Shown: piece after piece, positions 7,779 through 15,043 of the stretch
Position numbering within the stretch: the first letter of the stretch is position 1
Layout of the letters: every line of letters begins with the position of its first letter
Source: JAHEZL01 sp046074525
GTDB taxonomy: Bacteria; Bacteroidota; Bacteroidia; Flavobacteriales_C; GCA-002722245
Assembly (NCBI GenBank): GCA_046074525.1
Contig: JBJTOK010000071.1
Span: 71,487-135,486, forward strand
Length of the DNA stretch: 64,000 nt
Direction: 5' to 3'
Program-made: the position numbers and the translations under genes
The notes under the pieces: generated by a model
What the model was told of the DNA's origin: nothing
The model's database searches: none
Seen by the model: the letters and a program-made list of their open reading frames with translations, nothing else

Positions 7779-8858
7779 ATGGCTAAAGTTAAGTTTAATA
7801 ACAGAGATGCGGTTTTTTTTGCGGAACTGAGAGAGAGAGTCGACGGATACTTTAAGCAAAATAAAATCGACCAGACAGGTAATTTCAAATTGTACCTGAA
7901 GACAATAGTTTTAATGACTACCTTCATTGGCTTATATATTACGCTGGTGTTTTTTACCCCGGCCTATGCCTGGCTCAATGTTTTGCTTTGTGTTCTATTC
8001 GGTGTGAATGTTGCGGCAATAGGTTTTAATATTATGCACGATGGTGCGCATGGCAGTTACTCCAATAACAAGTGGGTGAATGAAATCATGGGGCACACAC
8101 TCAATTTAATGGGCGGAAGTGTACTGATGTGGAAGCAGAAGCACAATATTGCGCATCACACTTATACAAATATCGAAGGGCACGACGATGATATTGATGC
8201 CGGATCACTGATCCGTTTGCACAAAAGTCAGCCAAAATTACCTATTCACCGCTTCCAGCATATTTACAGTCTGTTTTTGTATGGCTTCATGTATGTATAC
8301 TGGGTGTTCTACACCGATTATTATAAGTATTTCTCGGGTCAGGTTTCTGATAATGTGCCTTTGCGCAAAATGAAATTCCATGAACACCTTAATTTTTGGA
8401 TTTCTAAAGTCGTTAACCTATACTTGTTTGTTATCATTCCTATAATGCAGGTTGGATTTGTTGATTTCCTGATTGGATACCTTATTATGGCTTTCAGCAG
8501 TGGAGTAGTTTTGTCGGTGGTTTTCCAATTGGCACATATTGTAGAAGATGCGCACTTCTTTGCGCCTGATAATAAAGGTCTCACCGTTGTTGAAGCAGAG
8601 TGGGCGGTATATCAGTTGAACACCACTGTAGATTTTGCGCCAAATAACAGGGTTTGCACCTGGTTACTGGGTGGACTTAATTTTCAGGTGATTCACCATT
8701 TATTCCCTAAGATCAGCCACATTCATTATCCTGAAGTGAGAAAGATCGTTCAGCAAACATGTCAGGAATACGGCATTACTTACCGTACTTTCCCAACGGT
8801 TTGGTCGGCTTTTAAATCTCATATGACTTATTTGAAGCAGACCGGTACTGCGGCTTAA
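7779..8858 (+). CDS. membrane fatty acid desaturase (acyl-lipid/linoleoyl-CoA type)
   Basis: The 359-residue product starts at the ATG at 7779 (MAKVKFNNRDAVFF); an upstream in-frame TTG at 7761 lies inside the promoter box and is rejected. Three di-iron histidine boxes are present: HDGAH (87-91), HNIAHH (122-127) and a C-terminal HHLFPKISH. Hydrophobic pairs around 40-85 and 190-250 place it in the inner membrane. The family introduces cis double bonds using O2 and an electron donor; the QVIHH third box is typical of front-end desaturases, but no cytochrome b5 domain is fused here. It probably tunes membrane fluidity and implies access to oxygen. Confidence 0.92.
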   Translation: MAKVKFNNRDAVFFAELRERVDGYFKQNKIDQTGNFKLYLKTIVLMTTFIGLYITLVFFTPAYAWLNVLLCVLFGVNVAAIGFNIMHDGAHGSYSNNKWVNEIMGHTLNLMGGSVLMWKQKHNIAHHTYTNIEGHDDDIDAGSLIRLHKSQPKLPIHRFQHIYSLFLYGFMYVYWVFYTDYYKYFSGQVSDNVPLRKMKFHEHLNFWISKVVNLYLFVIIPIMQVGFVDFLIGYLIMAFSSGVVLSVVFQLAHIVEDAHFFAPDNKGLTVVEAEWAVYQLNTTVDFAPNNRVCTWLLGGLNFQVIHHLFPKISHIHYPEVRKIVQQTCQEYGITYRTFPTVWSAFKSHMTYLKQTGTAA

Positions 8859-8892
8859 AAGGAGCTCCCAAAGAATTTTTGTAAAACTTCCC

Positions 8893-8920
8893 GCGCGCAT
8901 CTTTTGATGCGCGCTTTTTT
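8893..8920 (+). terminator. rho-independent terminator after the desaturase gene
   Basis: GCGCGCATC (8893-8901), loop TTTT, GATGCGCGC (8906-8914) and then six Ts. A perfect 9-bp GC-rich stem 35 bp after the stop codon. Confidence 0.9.
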
Positions 8921-8974
8921 GTGTGTTTGTAGTGCTGTAGAGTGAAGTTCTTAGTTGGTTAAATCAATACTCAT

Positions 8975-9130
8975 TTTTTACCACTGAGGAACTGGGATTT
9001 TCCGCAGAGTAAACAGAAGGTTGCTTTCGTTTTCAGGTCCCGGAGAGTCTGCGTTTAAGGGATCACGGAGAAGCACTCGCGAAAAGCCCTCAGGGATTTC
9101 TAACTTAAGTTGTATCCTCAGCGGTAAAAA
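8975..9130. repeat. inverted-repeat-bounded segment, MITE-like
   Basis: TTTTTACCACTGAGGA (8975-8990) and TCCTCAGCGGTAAAAA (9115-9130) are inverted repeats matching at 15 of 16 positions. The interior is non-coding and has weaker internal symmetry (CCGCAGAGTAAAC against GAGTCTGCGTTTA). The size and structure suit a small non-autonomous mobile element or its remnant. No flanking target duplication was identified with confidence. Confidence 0.55.
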
Positions 9131-9220
9131 TTGAAGTTGGGATAAAGTAATATATAGTTGCTCTTCAGAGTACCTGATGATAGCATACGTGAGAAAGGTT
9201 TGTGGGGGTATGACAAAACA

Positions 9221-9253
9221 AAAAAGCCGTCCTTTTCAGAACGGCTTTTTTTA
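9221..9253 (-). terminator. bidirectional terminator after the RNA-binding protein gene
   Basis: AAAAAGCCGTCC and GAACGGCTTTTTTT form a short stem flanked by an A run on one side and a T run on the other. It therefore works for the minus-strand RRM gene ending at 9271 and could back up the desaturase terminator on the plus strand. Confidence 0.75.
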
Positions 9254-9270
9254 TAGTGAAGTATTATTGA

Positions 9271-9624
9271 TTAATATCTGTCGCCACGGTCTCTTCCGCC
9301 ACCACCATATCCACCACCTCTTCTGTCGCCACCGCCGCCACGGTTAAATCCGCCGCCACCGCCACGAGGTCTGTCTCCTTCGGTTTTAGGCTGAGCTTTG
9401 TTCACGGTCAATGTTCTTGTCTGGAACTCAGTTTTGTCGAGCGCATCAATTGCCTGACTGGCAGCAGCTTCGTCAGCCATCTCAACAAAAGCAAAACCTT
9501 TCGATCTTCCTGTAAACTTGTCTGTAATAACTTTTACTGATTTTACTTCACCATATTCCGAAAAGAGATTTGTCAAATCTTGTTCGCTCGCCTGGTAGCT
9601 GAGATTTCCAACATAAATTGTCAT
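9271..9624 (-). CDS. RNA-binding protein: RRM domain plus glycine/arginine-rich tail
   Basis: The 117-residue protein has a single RNA recognition motif with RNP2 IYVGNLSY (2-9) and RNP1 KGFAFVEM. A tail of RGG-type repeats rich in Gly, Arg and Asp starts near residue 87. Such small RRM proteins are abundant in Bacteroidota and bind single-stranded RNA in the cytosol; roles in mRNA stability or cold adaptation are proposed for relatives, but the target here is unknown. It has its own terminator, and its upstream leader of about 60 nt carries a perfect -7 box, suggesting a strongly expressed monocistronic gene. Confidence 0.93.
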   Translation of the reverse strand: MTIYVGNLSYQASEQDLTNLFSEYGEVKSVKVITDKFTGRSKGFAFVEMADEAAASQAIDALDKTEFQTRTLTVNKAQPKTEGDRPRGGGGGFNRGGGGDRRGGGYGGGGRDRGDRY

Positions 9625-9690
9625 TGTACTAATTTTTAGATTATTAATTTTACCTTGTGATAAATCGAAATTGATTCACCTCAAGTGCTA

Positions 9691-9698
9691 CAAATATA
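9691..9698 (-). promoter_or_regulatory. candidate -7 promoter element of the RRM gene
   Basis: Read on the minus strand, TATATTTG at 9691-9698 matches TAnnTTTG exactly. No convincing -33 TTTG sits at the ideal distance, the nearest TTG being about 15 bp upstream. The implied 5' leader is about 60 nt. Confidence 0.35.
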
Positions 9699-9753
9699 TA
9701 TAAATTTTTGTAACAACTTGAAAATCAGTTTCACATTTGAAAAAAAAATCTGA

Positions 9754-10308
9754 ATGAGAAGGCAGTTGTTTTTGTATAGCTTGATTTTACTGGTGCTTCC
9801 GTTGTTTTTTGCCTATGTTTTAACGGAGCAAAAAGTTACCATAATAGATAAAAAAGTAAGCTGGGGATATAAAAAAGCATCGGGAAGGGTGGTTGATGCG
9901 GTTATCCTTCATTCGACTTATTATGCCACCGGAACCGATAGTTTTAGTGTGGATGGCGTGCTCGAACAGTTTAAGTCGTATGGCGTGTCTTCTCATTATC
10001 TTATCGATAGATCGGGGAAAATTTACCGGCTGGTGGATGAAAAGAATATTGCTTTCCATGCCGGCAATAGTTCACTTCCTGATGGCCGCACAAATGTGAA
10101 TACAACTTCAATCGGCATAGAAATTATTACTACTTTATACAGCAGTCCGACTGAGGCACAGTATAAAAGTGTGGCCGGACTGGTAAAAGACATCAAAAAA
10201 CGCAGGACAATAAAGTATATTAAGGGCCACAGCGATATTGCTCCCGGAAGAAAGAGCGATCCGTGGAATTTTGATTGGACAAAATTTAATACACTGATGG
10301 AGCAATGA
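9754..10308 (+). CDS. N-acetylmuramoyl-L-alanine amidase, amidase_2/AmpD-like, membrane-anchored or secreted
   Basis: The 184-residue protein starts with a hydrophobic segment (residues 4-22) acting as signal peptide or anchor. A zinc amidase domain follows. By comparison with AmpD, probable zinc ligands are His53 (ILHST), His159 (KGHSDIAPG) and Asp169, with catalytic Glu123 (GIEI) and Lys167. It should cleave the bond between MurNAc and the peptide stem in the periplasm during wall recycling or remodelling. Its stop overlaps the next gene's start by four bases (ATGA), so the two are co-translated although no functional link is known. Confidence 0.9.
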   Translation: MRRQLFLYSLILLVLPLFFAYVLTEQKVTIIDKKVSWGYKKASGRVVDAVILHSTYYATGTDSFSVDGVLEQFKSYGVSSHYLIDRSGKIYRLVDEKNIAFHAGNSSLPDGRTNVNTTSIGIEIITTLYSSPTEAQYKSVAGLVKDIKKRRTIKYIKGHSDIAPGRKSDPWNFDWTKFNTLMEQ

Positions 10309-11498
10309 AAATAGGAATAATCAAAGAAGGTAAGGTTCCTGCTGATAAGCGCGTTCCTTTTACGCCTCAGCAATGCAGGGAGATTAAGAATAAATTCGGG
10401 GTTGAAGTTGTGGTGCAGAGTAGCGAGGTGCGCAGTTTTCCTGATGAAATGTATGTTGAGCAGGGTATAAAAGTTGTGAGTGATATTAGCGATTGCGATG
10501 TATTATTTGGTGTGAAAGAAGTACCTGTGGAAGAGTTGCTTCCTGGCAAAACCTATTTCTTTTTTTCGCACACCATTAAGAAACAGCCTCACAATAAAAA
10601 ACTGATGAAGGCTTTGCTGGAAAAGAAGATTTCCATGGTGGATTATGAATGTTTGACCTACGCTAATGGCGACCGTATTATTGGTTTTGGACGATTTGCA
10701 GGGATAGTGGGGACTTACAATGCTTTGCTGGCTTATGGCCGTCGCTATAGTATATATGATCTCAAACCCGCACACTTGTGTGTAGATCGCGCCGAGCTGG
10801 AAAAAGAACTAAAAAAAGTAAAGCTTCCGCCAATAAAGATTGTCTTTACTGGCGGAGGAAGGGTTGCTAACGGAACTCTGGAAATATTAAATACGCTGGG
10901 TTTGCGCAATGTAACGCCCGAAGAGATCCTAAGTACTTCCTTTGATGAGCCTGTGTATTCACAATTGCATGGCGATCATTATTACCATCGCAAAGATGAC
11001 GGTCGTTTCAACATGGAAGAGATGGTGCAGCATCCTGAAAGGTATCGATCAGTATTTCCTCCTTATACTAAGGTAGCTGATATATATATACCCTGTCATT
11101 TCTGGAGTCCGAAAGGCGATGTCTTTTTTACCAGGGAAGACATGGTATTGAAGGATTTTAGAATCAAGGTCATTGCTGATATTACCTGTGATATCAATGG
11201 ATCTGTTCCTTCAACTATTCGTTCGTCTACGATTGCCGAGCCGTTATATGGTTTCAATCCTGTTTCAGGGAAAGAAGTCGGACCTTTTGATTCTTCTGCT
11301 GTTACAGTGATGGCGGTGGATAATCTCCCTTGTGAATTGCCGCGCGATGCTTCTGCTGATTTCGGTGCTGCGTTGATTGAAAAGGTACTACCAGGTTTAT
11401 TGAGTAATGATCCCGATCAGATTATTGAAAGAGCTACGATTTGTAAGGGAGGCTCCTTAATGGAGAAGTTTTCTTATTTGAAGGATTATACTTTATAA
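10305..11498 (+). CDS. NAD(P)-dependent oxidoreductase, alanine dehydrogenase/saccharopine dehydrogenase (lysine-forming) type
   Basis: The 397-residue protein has the AlaDH/PNT N-terminal fold (MKIGIIKEGKVPADKRVPFT) with KRVPFTPQQ as the substrate-side signature, then a Rossmann part with VFTGGGRVANGTLEIL. The C-terminal half has ADITCDINGSVPSTIRSST. Family members reduce or oxidise amino-acid imines with NAD(H). This subgroup is usually annotated as alanine dehydrogenase or as lysine 2-oxoglutarate reductase-like; sequence alone does not decide between them. It is coupled to the upstream amidase by a four-base overlap, so recycling of cell-wall alanine is a conceivable but unproven theme. 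Confidence 0.8.
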   Translation: MKIGIIKEGKVPADKRVPFTPQQCREIKNKFGVEVVVQSSEVRSFPDEMYVEQGIKVVSDISDCDVLFGVKEVPVEELLPGKTYFFFSHTIKKQPHNKKLMKALLEKKISMVDYECLTYANGDRIIGFGRFAGIVGTYNALLAYGRRYSIYDLKPAHLCVDRAELEKELKKVKLPPIKIVFTGGGRVANGTLEILNTLGLRNVTPEEILSTSFDEPVYSQLHGDHYYHRKDDGRFNMEEMVQHPERYRSVFPPYTKVADIYIPCHFWSPKGDVFFTREDMVLKDFRIKVIADITCDINGSVPSTIRSSTIAEPLYGFNPVSGKEVGPFDSSAVTVMAVDNLPCELPRDASADFGAALIEKVLPGLLSNDPDQIIERATICKGGSLMEKFSYLKDYTL

Positions 11499-11507
11499 TT
11501 CTGTTTG

Positions 11508-11829
11508 AAAATCCCTCTTGCCACGGTGATGATTCAGATTAAGGCAAGACAAGGATATGTTTAGGGTGAGCCGCAATGCTTGCGGCTGTGAAATGATTAA
11601 GAATACGCTTCTTAAAAATGCTTGTCAACCATACTACAGCCGCAAGCATTGCGGCTCACCCTAAACATATCCTTGTCTTAATCGCTGGTGTCACCCTTGT
11701 CACCACACAAGACTTTCACATTCTTCCTTTTCAAAGGAGAAGCCCATGCTTAATCCGCGCCTGAGAGTGCTTAAGTGCTAACTTCTTCCATTGAAAAAGG
11801 GATTAATGTGCACAGGCAAGAGGGATTTT
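11508..11829. mobile_element. nested inverted-repeat element, non-autonomous MITE-like
   Basis: The outer ends AAAATCCCTCTTGCC (11508-11522) and GGCAAGAGGGATTTT (11815-11829) are perfect 15-bp inverted repeats. Inside, 11546-11589 and 11636-11679 are a perfect 44-bp inverted repeat with a 46-nt spacer; the arm contains AGGGTGAGCCGCAATGCTTG. A further weak pair, CCTTTTCAA and TTGAAAAAGG, lies to the right. The 322-bp unit has no open frame. Perfect identity of the arms suggests recent insertion or active maintenance. Mobility is inferred from structure only. Confidence 0.6.
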
Positions 11830-11850
11830 TAACTACTAGCAAAGCTAATC

Positions 11851-11869
11851 TTAGTGTTTTATTTACAAA
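11851..11869. promoter_or_regulatory. upstream half-conserved TTAGTGT box
   Basis: TTAGTGTTTTATTTACAAA repeats the first 14 positions of the proposed operator at 12018 with one change, but its second half is poorly palindromic. It lies 167 bp upstream of that site and could be an auxiliary site for the same regulator. Confidence 0.3.
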
Positions 11870-12001
11870 ATCTCCTTATTATTGTATAATTAACACGTAG
11901 TTCTGCGTAGAATACGGCTATTTGCGTATTTCAGCAATTTTTTTAATTGATTAGAAACGAGTTGTTTAGGTGGTTTTTCCGAAAAAAACAGCTATAAATA
12001 C

Positions 12002-12038
12002 TTGCGTTCAGAGAAACTTAGTGTTATATTTACACTTA
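12002..12038 (+). promoter_or_regulatory. candidate xylose operon promoter and overlapping operator
   Basis: TTG at 12002-12004 and TATATTTA at 12025-12032 (seven of eight to TAnnTTTG) are 20 bp apart. They overlap the imperfect palindrome TTAGTGT-N7-ACACTTA at 12018-12038. A protein bound there would block the -7 region, so simple repression is likely. The NUDIX-type regulator at 16016 in the same operon is the natural candidate. The first operon gene starts at 12052. Confidence 0.45.
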
Positions 12039-12051
12039 TAGAATTATTGAT

Positions 12052-13548
12052 ATGTTTTTACTAGGATATGATATAGGGAGTTCGTCGGTTAAAGCATCAC
12101 TGCTCAATGCCAAAACAGGAGAAGTGGTAGCTTCTGCCTTTTGTCCGAAAGTGGAAATGGAAATGCTGGCGGTACAACCTGGTTGGGCCGAGCAGCATCC
12201 TGATACCTGGTGGGAAAATATTAAAGCAGCCACTGCTGAAGTGTTGGCTAAATCCAAAATTGATGTGAAGCAAATCAAGGCCATCGGCATTTCTTACCAG
12301 ATGCATGGATTGGTAGTGGTAGATAAAAATAAGCAGGTATTGCGTCCTTCTATAATATGGTGCGATAGTCGCGCCGTGGGTATTGGTTCCGCTGCTTTTG
12401 ATAAAATAGGCAAAACAAAATGCCTGGAGCATTTGCTAAATTCTCCCGGGAATTTTACTGCTTCCAAGTTGAAATGGGTGAAGGATAATGAGCCTGAAAT
12501 TTATTCAAGAATATACAAAGCGATGTTGCCTGGTGATTATGTGGCGATGAAGATGACCGGCGAAATCACCACTACAGCAACGGGTTTGTCGGAAGGAATT
12601 TTATGGGATTTCAAGTCGGAGAAAGTCGCAGATATATTGCTGCATCATTATGGAATCTCTAAAGATTTAATTCCGACGGTAGTACCTGTATTTTCAAATC
12701 AGGGAGCGTTAACATCTGCTGCCGCTAAGGAATTGGGATTGAACGCAGGAACCGTCATCGCTTACCGCGGAGGAGATCAGCCCAACAATGCCTTCTCTTT
12801 AAATGTATTGAAACCAGGTGAAGTAGCTGCTACGGCAGGGACATCGGGAGTGATTTATGGAGTAAGCGATAAGGCTCAATATGATGAACAATCACGTGTA
12901 AACACTTTTGTTCACGTGAACCACAAAACGGAGGCACCGCGCTACGGAGTGCTGCTCTGTGTAAACGGAACAGGCATTCTCAATAGTTGGATGAAAAACC
13001 ATTTGCTTGGCTATAAAAAAGATTTTACTTATCCGCAGATGAATGATATTGCTTCAGAAGCGCCGATAGGTTCGAGCGGGCTGAGCATGCTGCCTTTTGG
13101 AAATGGTGCGGAAAGAATTTTAGGTAATAAGGAGATCGGTGCACAACTGGAAGGCCTGAGATTCAATACCCATAGTTTGCCGCACCTCTTAAGAGCTGCG
13201 CAGGAAGGGATTGTTTTTTCACTGAATTATGGATTGGAAATCATGCAAAAGGTAGGCGTTAATGCCACTACAATTAAAGCCGGCGAAGGCAATATGTTCC
13301 TGAGTCCGATCTTCAGCGAAGCTTTTTCAACATTAACAGGAGCAGTGGTTGAATTGTACAAAACGGATGGAGCGCAAGGCGCTGCAAGGGCTGCCGGATT
13401 TGGGGCCGGACTTTACAACAGTATCGATGAGGCTTTTGCAGGGCTCCATTCTATCCGCAGCATCGAACCTCAGTCGCGCTTGCGTCCCCAATACGAAGAT
13501 GCATATGGCAATTGGCTGAACGCATTATCAAAGCATATAAAAATCTAA
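12052..13548 (+). CDS. xylB: xylulokinase
   Basis: This FGGY-family sugar kinase phosphorylates D-xylulose with ATP to xylulose 5-phosphate. The 498-residue product begins MFLLGYDIGSSSVKASLL, with the phosphate-1 loop GYDIGSSSVK (5-14). It carries the family's QPGWAEQHPDTWW, ISYQMHGLV (substrate side), the ATP-binding AGTSGVIYG and a C-terminal GAQGAARAAGFGAG segment. The length is normal. It is the first gene of an eight-gene colinear operon and is followed after 48 bp by xylose isomerase, which supports xylulose as the substrate over other sugars. Confidence 0.95.
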   Translation: MFLLGYDIGSSSVKASLLNAKTGEVVASAFCPKVEMEMLAVQPGWAEQHPDTWWENIKAATAEVLAKSKIDVKQIKAIGISYQMHGLVVVDKNKQVLRPSIIWCDSRAVGIGSAAFDKIGKTKCLEHLLNSPGNFTASKLKWVKDNEPEIYSRIYKAMLPGDYVAMKMTGEITTTATGLSEGILWDFKSEKVADILLHHYGISKDLIPTVVPVFSNQGALTSAAAKELGLNAGTVIAYRGGDQPNNAFSLNVLKPGEVAATAGTSGVIYGVSDKAQYDEQSRVNTFVHVNHKTEAPRYGVLLCVNGTGILNSWMKNHLLGYKKDFTYPQMNDIASEAPIGSSGLSMLPFGNGAERILGNKEIGAQLEGLRFNTHSLPHLLRAAQEGIVFSLNYGLEIMQKVGVNATTIKAGEGNMFLSPIFSEAFSTLTGAVVELYKTDGAQGAARAAGFGAGLYNSIDEAFAGLHSIRSIEPQSRLRPQYEDAYGNWLNALSKHIKI

Positions 13549-13596
13549 AATCGTAAATCTAAAATCTACAATCAATACTAACTTAAATCAATCGTT

Positions 13597-14958
13597 ATGA
13601 ATCTGACAAAGGAAAAAAGCAATGGCACTGTGCATGTGACTACCGGAGACAAAGAGTATTTTCCGGGGATTGGTAAAATCAAGTACGAAGGAAAGGAGTC
13701 TAAAAATCCGATGGCCTTCAAGTACTATGATGAGAATAAGGTAGTGGGTGGAAAAACCATGAAGGAGCATTTCCGATTTGCTATCGCTTACTGGCATACG
13801 CTGTGCGGACAAGGTGGCGATCCTTTCGGTCCGGGAACCAAAGATTTTCCTTGGTTACAGAAAGCCAATCCGATTGAGCTCGCGAAAGAGAAGATGGATG
13901 CTGCTTTTGAATTCATCACGAAAATAGGTGCTCCTTACTACTGCTGGCATGATTTCGATATGGCGCCGGAAGGTAGAACCGTAGCTGAATCGGAGAAGAA
14001 TGTACAGATCATGACGGAGTACGCCAAACAAAAACAAGCGGCTTCGGGAGTGAAATTGCTGTGGGGTACTGCCAACTGCTTTTCCAATCCGAGATATATG
14101 AACGGTGCGTCTACCAATCCTGATTTTGCTGTGGTTTCCCATGCTGCGGCGCAAATCAAGTCGGCACTGGATGCTACAGTTGCGCTCGGCGGAGAGAACT
14201 ATGTTTTCTGGGGGGGGAGAGAAGGGTATATGTCGTTATTGAATACCAATACCAAACGAGAGCTGGAGCACATGGGACGCTTCCTGCAAATGGCAAGGGA
14301 CTACGGAAGGAAAATCGGATTTAAAGGAAACTTCCTTATCGAACCAAAACCAATGGAGCCATCTAAACACCAATATGATTTTGATTGCGCTACAGTAATT
14401 GGTTTCCTTCGTCAGTACGATCTTTTAGATGATTTTAAGTTGAATATCGAAGTGAATCACGCTACTCTTGCTTTGCATACTTTCTCCCACGAATTGCAGG
14501 TGGCTGCTGATGCTAACTTACTTGGAAGTATCGATGCCAATCGTGGTGATTATCAGAATGGCTGGGATACGGACCAGTTTCCGAACAACATCATGGAAAT
14601 TACTGAGGCCATGCTGGTTATCCTTGAACACGGCGGATTGCAGGGTGGAGGGGTAAACTTCGATGCCAAAACAAGAAGAAATTCTACCGACCTCGAGGAT
14701 ATTTTCATCGCACACATCGGAGGAATGGATGTTTTCGCAAGGGCATTGTTGATTGCCAATAATATTCTCGTAGATTCCGATTACAAAAAAATGCGCACAG
14801 AGCGCTATGCTTCCTTCGATAATGGCGACGGCGCTAAATTTGAAAAAGGTTTGCTTACTCTTGAAGACCTCAGGAATATCGCAGCGAAAAATGGCGAGCC
14901 TAAACAAAGAAGTGGAAAACAAGAACTTTTTGAGAACCTGATCAATCAATATATTTAA
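13597..14958 (+). CDS. xylA: xylose isomerase
   Basis: This TIM-barrel, divalent-metal enzyme interconverts D-xylose and D-xylulose. The 453-residue product is of the long group II type with an N-terminal extension. The catalytic His is His118 in YYCWHDFDMAPEG; the signature FWGGREGYMSLLNTNTKREL and the metal site FLIEPKPMEPSKHQYDFD are intact. Met and Asp ligands lie in SIDANRGDYQNGWDTDQFP. A run of eight Gs (14210-14217) encodes the conserved WGGR. It follows xylB and precedes a mutarotase; an 11-bp stem-loop lies immediately after the stop. Confidence 0.98.
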   Translation: MNLTKEKSNGTVHVTTGDKEYFPGIGKIKYEGKESKNPMAFKYYDENKVVGGKTMKEHFRFAIAYWHTLCGQGGDPFGPGTKDFPWLQKANPIELAKEKMDAAFEFITKIGAPYYCWHDFDMAPEGRTVAESEKNVQIMTEYAKQKQAASGVKLLWGTANCFSNPRYMNGASTNPDFAVVSHAAAQIKSALDATVALGGENYVFWGGREGYMSLLNTNTKRELEHMGRFLQMARDYGRKIGFKGNFLIEPKPMEPSKHQYDFDCATVIGFLRQYDLLDDFKLNIEVNHATLALHTFSHELQVAADANLLGSIDANRGDYQNGWDTDQFPNNIMEITEAMLVILEHGGLQGGGVNFDAKTRRNSTDLEDIFIAHIGGMDVFARALLIANNILVDSDYKKMRTERYASFDNGDGAKFEKGLLTLEDLRNIAAKNGEPKQRSGKQELFENLINQYI

Positions 14959-14965
14959 ATTTACC

Positions 14966-15024
14966 GCCGGGGTCTCTGTGTGTTCCCTCTCTTTACAACC
15001 CTTTTTATCCCTTGAGACCCCGGC
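14966..15024 (+). terminator. intercistronic stem-loop after xylA
   Basis: GCCGGGGTCTC (14966-14976) and GAGACCCCGGC (15014-15024) form a perfect 11-bp GC-rich stem with a 37-nt loop, followed by TTCTTT. It sits between the xylA stop and the mutarotase start. It could be a partial terminator or an mRNA-stabilising 3' structure that favours xylBA over the downstream genes. Confidence 0.55.
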
Positions 15025-15043
15025 TTCTTTAAAAACTGATTGT

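Larger units (their letters stand above)
8859..9270. other. 412-bp intergenic region between convergent genes
   Basis: No gene is seen. The stretch holds a terminator for each flanking gene (8893-8920 and 9221-9253) and between them a 156-bp segment bounded by 16-bp near-perfect inverted repeats (8975-9130), listed separately. Confidence 0.7.
11499..12051. other. 553-bp intergenic region: repeat element followed by xylose operon promoter region
   Basis: No gene is present. Positions 11508-11829 form a nested inverted-repeat element. Positions 11830-12051 are AT-rich and contain two TTAGTGT-type boxes (11851-11869 and 12018-12038) and the probable xylB promoter. Confidence 0.75.
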
